Part shown: piece after piece, positions 36,556 to 46,361 of the stretch
Layout of the letters: each line of letters opens with the position of its first letter
How positions within the stretch are numbered: position 1 is the stretch's first letter
DNA from: Cliona cf. orientalis
Taxonomy: Eukaryota > Porifera > Demospongiae > Clionaida > Clionaidae
Length of the DNA: 64,000 nucleotides
Assembly (NCBI GenBank): GCA_963930775.1
Contig: OZ005691.1
Span: 1,798,001-1,862,000, forward strand
Reading direction: 5' to 3'
Made by a program: the position numbers and the translations under genes
The notes under the pieces: generated by a model
Told to the model about the DNA's origin: nothing
The model's input: only the letters and a program-made list of their open reading frames with translations
Database searches by the model: none

Positions 36556-36940
36556 AAGTATAAAAACAATTGAATAAATTGAAGGATGAAGTAGGGATGG
36601 CAGGGTCAAAAAGTATACAAACAAGATTTATAGGGATAACCAAATCCACTATACATCCCTACGCTTGTTTGTCATGCACCTATTGATGTCGACTTGTTCG
36701 TGCTATCCAAGTTTCTTGACTTGTATGTGGGAGAGATCATTTTGTTCCCTATCACTGATGGCTCAGTTTTGATTCATCGCATTATTACTGGTTACTTTTG
36801 CTCCCCATGCATATAGCTACTCAAAAAGCAAGCGTAGGGATGTATAGTGGATGTGGTTATCCCTATAAATCTTGTTTGTATACTTTTTGACCCTGCCATC
36901 CCTACTTCATCCTTCAATTTATTCAATTGTTTTTATACTT
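36556..36940. mobile_element. 385-bp element with ~110-bp terminal inverted repeats
   Basis: AAGTATAAAAACAATTGAAT at 36556 is mirrored by ATTCAATTGTTTTTATACTT ending at 36940. The arms extend through GTAGGGATGG, AAAAAGTATACAAACAAGAT and CATCCCTACGCTTG. A partial copy lies at 51273-51553. Long-arm foldback/MITE without coding capacity. Confidence 0.88.
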
Positions 36941-37014
36941 GTTTCTATTCCTTTTTTTATTGCTTTAGTACAATTCATTGTTTGCTCCTTCAACTCCAGT
37001 GTAGCTTCGGTAGC

Positions 37015-37560
37015 TAGCTAGGTGCCAAAGTTCGCGCGTGCGCTGAAAATCAGTAGCCACGCCCCTATGCCTAGGCAGCAGGCTGACAAAGAATGGTAGC
37101 GATGATACCGCTTCTTGAGCTGACTGACTGCTGAGGACCACCCTTGGAATGGCCGCTCCTTGAACCTTCGTATTCATGATCGAATCAGCGCAGCACTAGT
37201 GCTGTACGCGCTAGCCTAGCCACCAGTGCGCTAGCGCTCGCACTAGCCAAGCTACGTACCTAGCGCTAGCGCGCGCCTAGCGCCTTTGTACTATACTATA
37301 CTGGACTCGACTGGCGGCGCCGGCCTCTAACGTCGCGCGCGCCGCTGACTACAGTCACATGACTTCGCCGCGCTCACCATGGCAACACATTCTGAGCATG
37401 CGTATTACAATACAAAATGGCGAATCAGACACACCCACTCGCAGATACGCTGTACACGCCCACAATTAAATCGCTGTCCTGATATCACAAAACTAGCGTA
37501 CCACAGACGTGCGCGCTATAAAATGGAGTGGATTTATACTCAAGCTAAGGTGAGAAGTCC
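37015..37560 (+). promoter_or_regulatory. CpG-rich island with TATA box
   Basis: About 500 bases dense in CG dinucleotides and GCGCTAGCGC-type words, in strong contrast to the AT-rich cluster. Near its right edge TATAAAA (37517-37523) overlaps ATG 37523, which opens MEWIYTQAK followed by a donor-like GTGAGA (37550). It could be a promoter/first exon of an unseen transcript or the body of a GC-rich transposon. No other exon was found. Confidence 0.4.
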
Positions 37561-37922
37561 TGGAAATATCGAGTTAGCCCGAGAAAAGAAGAAGACAAGA
37601 AGATTGAGATTTTTGCCTTTTTAAAGATTTCTTTACACAGCTTGTTCAGGCTTACCCGATTGTTTCCACGGATGGTTTGGGTCTTGATAGATAGGTATTT
37701 TGATGTAGATTATAAATATGAAAGTTTAAAATCTTAGCGTTTTATTCGCTCTGCACTTTTTTGTAATGTATTACATATATGGCATATCCGGGCCATCCCT
37801 ACTTATAGAGTCTACCGACTCTATGATAATCTAGCTAACTAATAGCTCCATGTATAAGGTTATGTACAACATAAAGTTTATTCTCTCTACAAAATTATGA
37901 TAATGTTGCCCAAGTGCTTAAG

Positions 37923-38196
37923 GAAGTATGTGCAATAATTATCGATAGCTACGAGCTAGATCTTGTTACACCAATCCGGCATTATTTCTCACAATGAAAA
38001 ATAAGAATTCATCATAATGCCCAATCCGGCATTATTTCTCACAATGAAAAATAAGAATTCATCATAATGGCATTATGATGAATTCTTATTTTTCATTGTG
38101 AGAAATAATGCCGGATTGGTGTAACAAGATCTAGCTCGTAGCTATCGATAATTATGACTACCCAATCAAGAAGTCCGCTGAAACGAAGTATGTGCA
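37923..38196. mobile_element. Near-perfect palindrome insertion flanked by 12-bp direct repeats
   Basis: Arms from 37935 and to 38155 are complementary (ATAATTATCGATAGCTACGA and its reverse). Inside, a 49-bp block starting CCAATCCGGCATTATTTCTC occurs twice directly on the left arm and once inverted on the right. The insertion plus a 29-base tail is bracketed by GAAGTATGTGCA at 37923-37934 and 38185-38196. It interrupts the conserved 3' spacer of unit 5. Confidence 0.85.
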
Positions 38197-38285
38197 TGCA
38201 ATAAATGTGCATATATTAGTTGTGTGTGTATCATATGTATGATTTTAATTATTGAAAGACAGTTCACTACTTGACTGTTTATAAG

Positions 38286-39167
38286 TCACTGCACATAGAG
38301 TTCTACGAGTTCAATGGGAATATCATCATCTATTATTCGGCCATTGGTGCAGATCCTCAATTCAATGTCATCAGTTGTTGCATTGGGTAGGTTCTTTGTA
38401 AACCATGGAGGGTTGTTGAACTGACAGCATGTGCTGTTGGACGTACAGTTCTGACCATCCCAGAGGACATCATAGGAAAAGAGCACACCAGCATGCTGAC
38501 TATTATCCCACTCAGAGTGTAGACCACTCTCACAGAAGTAATCGTTTCCAACAAATGCAGAAACAGTACGGTGTGTTGCTGTATCACAAGGACAGGTTAC
38601 TTCAGTGAGAAGTCCGATAGTCACTTCACTTCTTCCAGAAGCAAATGTCCAAATATGCTGTCGTCTCCCACTGGCTCCATGAGTCAGGCTTACACCCTCA
38701 ACGTAGTAGCTATTAATACCTTCAAGTTGGTAGGAGCTGAAAAAAGCACCAGTTCTCCCAAACTGATATCCCCTTATCCTCCCACACACACGGCTGTATG
38801 GTAAACCTCCAACACTGAATGTGGTTGAAGAACATCCTCCATAAGTAGTGTGTGATCGTCCACAAGACTTAGTCCTCTTGGAATATGAAGTCAAATTGAG
38901 TCCAGTAGGGCAGTTGTAGCTGGTGTCAGTCATGTTGATAAAAGCAATACGCCTCCATTCTGGTCCTCTGCAGAATGATGAAATTACAGTTTCACGTATT
39001 TCATTTCTTGCTCTCTCCACCGAAGGACACTGCCCATCATCACTTCCTTGAAGTTCCTTTATGGGAACAGTCATCTGTCCCTGGGCACTGGCTCTCAGAC
39101 TGGTGACTGAGCCAGGAGCAGACAGTGAGAAAGTCGAAAATATCAAGTACAATACAGTCCAGCTCAT
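38286..39167 (-). CDS. Cluster unit 5: secreted Cys-rich family protein, intact (293 aa)
   Basis: Start chosen at ATG 39167 (MSWTVLYLIFSTFSLSAPGS), which aligns with the MNWTVVYLIFSVF signal of units 6, 12 and 14; upstream codons in frame have no ATG. The N-terminal segment is shortened (CPSVERARNEIRETV). The ectodomain is complete: GPEWRRIAFINMTDTSYNCP, SKRTKSCGRSHTT (two extra residues), PYSRVCGRIRGYQFG, EGVSLTHGASGRRQHIWTFASG, CPCDTA, DYFCESG, VLWDGQNC, CCQFNNPPWF, DDIELRIC and ELVELYVQ, ending at 38286. The 3' spacer carries the palindrome insertion at 37923-38196. Likely secreted; role unknown. Confidence 0.88.
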   Translation of the reverse strand: MSWTVLYLIFSTFSLSAPGSVTSLRASAQGQMTVPIKELQGSDDGQCPSVERARNEIRETVISSFCRGPEWRRIAFINMTDTSYNCPTGLNLTSYSKRTKSCGRSHTTYGGCSSTTFSVGGLPYSRVCGRIRGYQFGRTGAFFSSYQLEGINSYYVEGVSLTHGASGRRQHIWTFASGRSEVTIGLLTEVTCPCDTATHRTVSAFVGNDYFCESGLHSEWDNSQHAGVLFSYDVLWDGQNCTSNSTCCQFNNPPWFTKNLPNATTDDIELRICTNGRIIDDDIPIELVELYVQ

Positions 39168-39994
39168 TCTCAACGGCTTTCTTGGAGGATTGAATATCAA
39201 CTCAATTTGTAGCTATAGCTTATAAATGTTGCAAGAAATTTGTGTACATTTAGAGCAGATATGATCAAACAGTGTCTGCATGTGTTTATCATTATAAGCA
39301 CATTAGTAGCCCAATAATGTAAAATATAAAATTTTTTGGTAAATGATAAACTTTCACATACCATATACGATTAGTGGGAAGTATTACCGAAAAATTTGCG
39401 GAGTTTCCACCCAGGCCAGTAGAAAAAAAATTTTCATGGTTCTAAATATTTTGTGCTATAGCACTCTAGTAAGACCACACCCACTGCTTAAAAATTAGCA
39501 CTATAGCATGCACACACTGAAACTTTCATGGCTCTTATTTTTATAGCAGCTGATCTATCAATGAAAATAGCAAAATTCTACAAAGATGTCTAGCTATATT
39601 ATGGTAACACTGGACATGGGCACATGTATGTGTGTCTATGTGTGAGCACCCCAACTACTAATGCCATGTAACTACAGTACTAGCGTACTAGATAATAATG
39701 CATACGCAATGGTTTACACGATTATCCTTGCAATTAACTTATAATACAAGAACAAACACACACTTGAAAGATATATCAAGTTCTGAATCAAAAACCGAAC
39801 ATAATGTATGCATATAAGAAAGTATCGGTAACACTGCAAATTATTCAAAGTGCTTATATGTGTATTTCATCGTGGGGAAATACACATTGCACTGCTGAGC
39901 ACACACTATCTAACCTAAGACTAGTACAAACTACGTGATTTCATGCTCTGGATGTAGCGTTACTACAAACAGCTGCAATGACAAGTTTCATGGT

Positions 39995-40960
39995 TCAAAT
40001 TTTACTGGATGTAGAGTTCGATGAGTTCAAGTGGAACGTTTGCATTTGATAGAGAATTTGGAGTATACAGATCCTCAATTCAATGTCATCAGTTGTCGCA
40101 GTGGGCAGGTTCTTTGTAAACCATGGAGGGTTGTTGAACTGACAGCATGTACTGGTGGATGTACAGTTCTGACCATCCCAGAGAACATCAGGAAAAAATA
40201 CACCAAAATTGCTGCTCCACTCAGAGTGTAGACCACTCTCACAGAAGTAGTCATTTCCAACAAATACAGGGACAACACTGGGTGATGCTGTATCACAAGG
40301 GCAGGCTTCATTGGGAAGTACACCGATAGTTACTTCACTTATTCCAGCAGCAAATGTCCAAATATGCTGTTGCCTTCCAGCAGCTCCATGAGTCAGACTA
40401 ACACCAGCTACATACTGGCCATTGATTCCTACAGCACTATTATGAAAAGCATCAGTTGATCCAACCTGGTATCCCCTTATCCTCCCACACACACGGCTGT
40501 ATGGTAAACCTCCAATACTGAATGTGGTTGAAGAACACCCTCTCCCAGTTGTGTGTGATGCTCCACAAGTCCTCTTGGAATATGTTGTCAAACTGAGTCC
40601 AGTAGGGCAGTTGTAGCTGGTATCAGTCATGTCGATAAAAGCAACACGCCTCCATCCTGGTGTGCCACATATGCCTACTGTGGTAGACATGGTTGTCACA
40701 GCGGGTGTAGTTGTTGCTGGGGTAGTGGTTGATAGCACAGTAGTAGTTGGGGTTGTGGTGGCAATCGCTGAGGAAATAATTTGGCGTATTTCATTCCTAG
40801 CTCTCTCCCTTTCCTCCATTGAAGGACACCGCCCATCATTACCGCCATCAAGCACTTTAATACCAGCTTTTATAATCTGGCCACTGGCTATGTGGATGAC
40901 TGACTCAGGAGCAGACAGACAGAAAACTGAAAAAATTAAGTACACTACAGTCCAGTTCAT
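39995..40960 (-). CDS. Cluster unit 6: family protein with mucin-like linker and frameshifted C-terminal tail
   Basis: ATG 40960 gives MNWTVVYLIFSVFCLSAPES, then CPSMEERERARNEIRQI. A ~30-residue Thr-rich linker (TTTPTTTVLSTTTPATTTPA) precedes GTPGWRRVAFIDMTDTSYNCP. The ectodomain is complete through CCQFNNPPWF and DDIELRIC. After RIC the frame is shifted: it reads ILQILYQMQTFHLNSSNS... to a stop at 39995. The other frame encodes the normal NVPLELIELYIQ-stop about 20 codons later. The product would thus have a novel tail in place of the invariant ELYVQ. Possibly functional with a changed tail, possibly an early pseudogene. Confidence 0.75.
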   Translation of the reverse strand: MNWTVVYLIFSVFCLSAPESVIHIASGQIIKAGIKVLDGGNDGRCPSMEERERARNEIRQIISSAIATTTPTTTVLSTTTPATTTPAVTTMSTTVGICGTPGWRRVAFIDMTDTSYNCPTGLSLTTYSKRTCGASHTTGRGCSSTTFSIGGLPYSRVCGRIRGYQVGSTDAFHNSAVGINGQYVAGVSLTHGAAGRQQHIWTFAAGISEVTIGVLPNEACPCDTASPSVVPVFVGNDYFCESGLHSEWSSNFGVFFPDVLWDGQNCTSTSTCCQFNNPPWFTKNLPTATTDDIELRICILQILYQMQTFHLNSSNSTSSKI

Positions 40961-41276
40961 TCTCAAGTGAGCTTTCTCGAATAGCGATAGCTTTAATCTA
41001 ATGCTTGCAGCTCATAAATAAGGGTTTTTTTATACTTCTAGATAATCCATAACCAAATGTATGTCATGCATGCAATTACCTCTACAAATTGGCCATTAAC
41101 CGTTGAATTCATGAGTTCGAGTTCTTATTGTAAAAATTTATGGAATTCCCAAATGATTGCATTATCTTCCCAGAATACTAGATCCTCCTGAGTATAACAT
41201 GCACAGTTACCGTGTTTATGCAAATAAAACGCAAGATCTAATTAGCGCAAGAAAATTCGCATCCTAGGACTTCTCA

Positions 41277-41410
41277 TAATTACTGGCAGATAACTATTTT
41301 GTTGGTAGTTGACCTCTGTTCATCATTGGCCTACTTTATGATGACCCAACCCCTTCCCACAGCCGGCAAATTGCCTATAAAAACTTTGGTTGCTAAGCAA
41401 CTACCAACAA
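41277..41410. mobile_element. Dispersed inverted-repeat element, copy 2 (inverted relative to copy 1)
   Basis: TTTGTTGGTAGTTG at the left and CAACTACCAACAAA at the right, with the interior about 90% identical to the reverse complement of 24060-24196. The extended match includes ACTGGCAGATAACTATT outside the terminal repeats. Confidence 0.78.
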
Positions 41411-41753
41411 ATATACATGCACTTTGTAAAGATAAAAATTAATATCACTTCGTTTTAATTTCCGGCATGATAATGTCTACATAGATATGAATATATTATT
41501 ATACTTCATAACGTGTTCTTTATTTAATTTAGTGAACTTTCAAATAAGGTACAAAGTTTGCCTTGGTCTGAAAAACGAAATATTACTGTTTAACCTAGCC
41601 TATCTCATGTGCCATAAGAATATCTCTAAGAACTAGTTAACTGTTGATGAATTCATATACTCTTTGGATATACGTAAAGCTGAGTACACTTCTCTATATA
41701 AAGACATGTTACTATTAATAGCCGCAATGAGGAACTTAATTCACGGTTCAAAT

Positions 41754-42135
41754 TCATTGGATGTAGAGTTCGATGAGTTCAAGTGCAACATCTGAATTAC
41801 TTACACTCACAAGACAGATCCTCAATTCAATGTCATTAGCTGTAACAAAAGGCAGGTTCATGGAGGGTTATTGAACTGATAGCATGTGCTGGTGGATGTG
41901 CAGTTCTGACCATCCCAGAGGACATCATTGGAAAAGAATACAAAAGCATAACTGCATGGTGTACCACTCTGAGTGTAGACCACTCTCACGGAAGTAGTCA
42001 TTTCCAACAAATGCAGGAACAACACTGGGTGGTGCTGTATCACAAGGACAGCCAAAGTTGGAGTTAGGATATCTGATAGTTACTTCGCTTGCTCCAGCAG
42101 CAAATGTCCAAATATGCGGTCGATTGCCAGGGGCT
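41754..42135 (-). pseudogene. Cluster unit 7: 3' half remnant
   Basis: Minus strand from the HIWTFAA region down to a terminal ELIELYIQ-TGA at 41754. It contains CPCDT, FVGNDYFRESG (Cys lost), VLWDGQNC and FNNPP, but the segment encoding WFTKN is deleted near 41862-41870. Several frameshifts occur, for example after HSEW. The 5' half is absent: at about 42135 it abuts sequence shared with 58300 onward, so truncation coincided with a duplication or deletion breakpoint. Clearly dead. Confidence 0.85.
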
Positions 42136-42547
42136 GGTCGATAATTATAGCATTAATTGTGACGTGAGTGAAAGTGTAATACTTCCTTGTGTCAGCTGTA
42201 CTCGAGCAAACTTGCATAGTAGCAGGAAAAACTAAATGCACACACACGACGCCCTTTTCAAGGCAAAAATATGAGTTATGTCACAATCAGGAACACACAC
42301 CATGTATAGCTCTGGCTATAGTTTCATAGTCGACAGCAATCTCTCTAAACGTGGTTAGCTAATCCCAAAAATTATAACTATGAATTAACTACACATGTAT
42401 TTCATTTGTAGTTATTTGGCCACCTATTTGTACAGATCATCCCTGGGCCAATGTTTCAGAACTACTTCATGTATTGAGACTATACTGAAACCTTTTAATA
42501 CCAACCACCTATAAACTTTAACGGGAATATTTCTGGGGTTTGCTTAA

Positions 42548-42946
42548 AGGCATTGTGCCCATACACAAGGTGTAATTGCTTCATAATGAGCTCATTAGCT
42601 CAAAAATTCAATTAAAGTGGGCACAGGAAGTATGGGCACGCCCAATATCACGGTATAGTCCACAGAAGTACGCAGAGATCAAACACGTGCAGCGCAAAAG
42701 ATGCTCGTGACAGTTGAATTGAAAAGCCTGCAATCTGCGATTATGGACGGCTAGAGTAAGAATACTGATAAGTATAGGATCGAGAGCCTACACGATGCTT
42801 AGAAAGTCGAACGCCCAGAAGAGTGAGCCTCAGCGGGCAGATTTGAATGTACACGCGAACTTATCAGCCATCCGCCACGCCCAGTGTTCATTTACCGTAT
42901 GGGAGCGTGCGGCTTCAATTAGCAGGCAATCAATGACACAATGCCT
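42548..42946. mobile_element. ~400-bp TIR element, AGGCATTGTG ends, TTAA target
   Basis: TTAAAGGCATTGTG at the left is mirrored by CACAATGCCTTTAA at the right. Both copies of TTAA would be the target duplication (piggyBac-like signature). Non-coding interior. It stops 9 bases before the next element. Confidence 0.7.
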
Positions 42947-42955
42947 TTAATATTA

Positions 42956-43452
42956 CAGTGGAACCTCTCTATTACGGCCCTCCGAATTAAGGACACCTCC
43001 GTTATACGGACGGCCACTGAGGGTCCCAAACGGTCGGCCATAGAAACGTGTACTTATCTGACCTCCGAATTAAGGACACCTCTCTATTCCGTATTACGGA
43101 CGCATGGTCCCGCCCCAAACGGACATATTGCATAGTTAATGAACTCTATAATACGGTCAAGGCCACGCCTCCGAGTGTGATCGCGATCGCTAGTGCTGCA
43201 GTTCCACATGGATCATCATGCGAATGGTTGATCAAAATAACAAAAATCGATATATCTATCTCTATCAGACCTCATTTGGACCTTCTTTTGTCTCTCTGAG
43301 TAGTTTCAGTGATGCAGGTGAGTGCCACTGATTGAGGGGTGTGGCTTGCGAGACGATGCATGCTTGGAACCAACCTCCGAACTAAGGACACTTCTATAAT
43401 AAGGACAGTTTGGTAGGGTCCCAGTGGTGTCCGTATTATGGAGGTTCCACTG
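42956..43452. mobile_element. 497-bp TIR element, CAGTGGAACCTC ends, TA target
   Basis: CAGTGGAACCTCTCTATTAC at the left and GTATTATGGAGGTTCCACTG at the right are inverted, flanked by TA. Internal copies of CCGAATTAAGGACACCTC recur three times or more. The paralogous site at about 59205 reads TAATATTAAATTATTAATG without it, confirming a TA duplication. Probably a Tigger/pogo-type non-autonomous element. Confidence 0.9.
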
Positions 43453-43973
43453 TAAATTATTAATGTTCTAATTAAGAAGGAAGTGAGCGGCTATAAGGGA
43501 TTCTACTTGGACATAATAATCTGTACATGGCCACAGTGCTTAATAAGAAATTCAGTTAACATTCAATGTTCCAATTTAGGAGGAAGTGAAAGGGTCAGTC
43601 AGTAGTGGCTATTCCACAACAAAATGTACACAGCTTTGGTATTTATGTCATTAGTATACACATGTGCATACTACATGTGTACACATACCCCATATGCTTG
43701 CTTCCCTCTTGCTGGCTGGTCACATTCTCTCTCTCTCTCTCCCTCCCTCTCTCCCTCTCCCTCCCTCCCTGCACACTCATTCGTTAACTATCAAGCAGAA
43801 TGAAGCAAAGCTCATAAAGTGGCCTCCACATTCATACATACATGCACACACATATGCAGAAGGATGTTTATTTACTCTTCATTTGCATTCTTGTATTTGG
43901 ACGAGATATATTATTGTGTATGTATAGGCACGAGTTAATAATCTACTGAGGCCACTACTCGACTGTTCATAAA

Positions 43974-45334
43974 TCACTGCACATAGAGTTCCACGAGTTC
44001 AATGGGAACATCATCAATTGTTATTGGGCCATTAGTGCAGATCCTCATTTCAATATCATCAGCTGTCGCAGTAGACAGGTTCTTTGTAAACCATGGAGGG
44101 TTATTGAACTGACAGCATGTACTACTGGATGTACAGTTCTGACCATCCCAGAGAACATCATCGGGAAAGAAGACACACCGTTATGCTGACTGTCAAACCA
44201 CTCAGAATGTAGACCACTCTCACAGAAGTAATCATTTCCAACAAATGCAGGGGCAGCAGGGGGTGATGCTGTATCACAAGGACAGGTCACTGCAGTGGGA
44301 AGTCTAACAGTCACTTCACTTCTTCCAGAAGCAAATGTCCAAATATGCTGTCGTCTCCCACTTGCTCCATGAGTCAGGCTTACACCCTCGACATACCGTA
44401 AACTCTGGTTATTAAGCGCACCTCGCTATTAAGCGCACATTATTTATTAAGCGCATGCCCTCTTCTTGTCATAAGCTATTGTTTATTAAGCACATGCGCT
44501 TAATAGGCGTGGCATTCTATGAACCTGACCTTGACCGGCTGGAAAGTATTTGGAATCAGGTATCTTTGGAGAAATGATGGCCACGAATAACGTTATCATG
44601 CAAGAAGATCGACAAATCACCAGCACTCGTCATCTTGAGCGGCAACTGTAAACGCTAAAGTGCTCGATCGATCGAGCACTAGCGCCATTAGCGCTAACGG
44701 GCCTCGCATCCATCACGTGCCCAAACGTTTGTGGGCGTGGTTATGTGCCATATAAGCGCATATCCTTTATTAAGCGCATACTGTCATTCCGTTTACCGCT
44801 ATAAGCGCATGCGCTTATTAACCAGAGTCTACGGTAGTAGCTATTAATACCTTGGTTGGAGCTAAAAAAAGCACCAGTTCTTCCAAACTGATATCCCCTT
44901 ATCCTCCCACACACACGGCTGTATGGTAAACCTCCAGCACTGAATGTGGTTGAAGAACATCCTCCATCAGTTGTGTGTGATCGTCCACAAGTCCTCTTGG
45001 AATATGAAGTCAAATTGAGTCCAGTAGGGCAGTTGTAGCTGGTGTCAGTCATGTTGATAAAAGCAACACGCCTCCATCCTGGTGTGCCATTGCAAGTGTG
45101 AATGTGGCCAGTTGCAATTAATATTGCAGAGTTAGCAATTTGATGGATTTCATTTCTCACTGCCTCCCTTTCCTCCACCAAAGGACATTGTAAATCGCAG
45201 CCATCTGTTTCCAAGACCTTAACATTAGTCAGTTGTCCATATCCACTGGCTACAACCACTGACTGAGGAGAAGACAGCCAGAGAAGCATAACCAAGGCAC
45301 TAAGGATTAAATTTATAGCTGAATTCATTTGCAT
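43974..45334 (-). pseudogene. Cluster unit 8: family gene disrupted by MITE insertion and frameshift
   Basis: ATG 45334 (or 45328) gives MNSAINLILSALVMLLW, then CPLVEEREAVRNEIHQI and GTPGWRRVAFINMTDTSYNCP through FFSSNQGINSYY, where the coding sequence is split by a 439-bp TIR element (44396-44834). Beyond it the gene resumes (EGVSLTHGASGRRQHIWTFASG, CPCDTA, DYFCESGLHSEW). A 2-base difference near 44168-44176 then shifts the frame before VLWDGQNC. The end ELVELYVQ-TGA lies at 43974. Dead as a full-length gene; a truncated product ending in MITE-encoded residues is possible. Unit 3 is its partner in the block duplication. Confidence 0.9.
44396..44834. mobile_element. MITE inserted in unit 8 coding sequence
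   Basis: Ends CCGTAAACTCTGGTTATTAA and TTATTAACCAGAGTCTACGG are inverted. The word TTATTAAGCGCA and its complement recur inside. Host sequence GACA-TA / TA-GTAGCTATTAAT against GACATAGTAGCTATTAAT in intact units shows a TA duplication. Confidence 0.95.
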
Positions 45335-45925
45335 CAGCTGAGTAGTAGATAATACTAGTTTTGCATGTTCTCAGATCAACACATTAAACATATTAGGTCA
45401 CACAGCTGTGGTATTGCAATAATAACAAATACAACTTCAACAATGAATGTTTTTGCAACAGATATTAGCAACATTAGGAATCACACACATGACCAGGAAA
45501 AGACACCTCTTGGTGACATTGATACGATAAACTTGTTATTCACGACTGATTTTCGAGATTGATGATCGATAGATAAGCAGCAGAACCAAGCCAAGGGATG
45601 CTTTCTGCCATGTTTTTACCTCAAACTAACAATCGTGCATGGCTTGTGATCGTGGCCACACCTACTTAATTGTGTGCGGCTACTATTCGAGGGCAGCTAC
45701 TAATTGGTGTGCAGCTTCTATTCGAATAAATACAGTATCAGTCATAGTTAGGCCTGACATGCTTCAGGCACAAAGCCACTCCACTGAGGGCACATGAGAA
45801 TTAGGTTTTCACTCCTTGATGCACAATAAGTACATTATCCTACAATCTACAGTCACCAAGTAGCACCTCTTACATACTCAGGACAATGGATCGAGCAAAT
45901 ACCTATACGTAAAGTAAATAATATT

Positions 45926-46082
45926 ATCGTATAGTGGGAAATTTTGCGCTGGTACAAAATTTTGCCGAGTTGCCACCCAGGCAAGCAGAAGGAATTTCAT
46001 GGTTGTGCTAGTTTTGTGGCAGCTGATTGATCTATCTATGAAATAATATGTGAAATTCTATGAAGATTTCCCACTATACGGT
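45926..46082. mobile_element. MITE with CGTATAGTGGGAAATTTT ends (spacer copy)
   Basis: Same element and same relative position as 34495-34650; part of the duplicated spacer rather than an independent insertion. Confidence 0.8.
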
Positions 46083-46361
46083 AATACTAAATATGATGCG
46101 TGCCACTTGTATAGACACTTTGCATGCAAAAGAAATGTGAAAGAGTGATGAAAATCTGTCAAAACAGGCATAACCGATGTTTATAATCTAGCCAACTAAA
46201 AGCTCCATGTATAAGGTTATGTACAACATAAAGTTTATTCTCTCTACAAAATAATGATAATGTTGTCTGAGTGCTTAAGGAAGTACATGTACTGCAATGT
46301 AGGTGTGTGTATCATGTGTATGATTTACTTCCATTTATTGAAAGATTTGACTGTTCATAAG

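Larger units (their letters stand above)
42136..43973. other. Spacer duplicated from or to 58.3-59.7 kb, with two inserted elements
   Basis: CATTAATTGTGACGTGAGTG (42150) and ~330 following bases match 58300 onward. The 43455-43930 portion (TAATTAAGAAGGAAGTGAG..., TGTACACAGCTTTGG, ATCAAGCAGAATGA.GCAAAG) matches 59215-59660. The elements at 42548-42946 and 42956-43452 lie between these portions. No gene. Confidence 0.75.
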
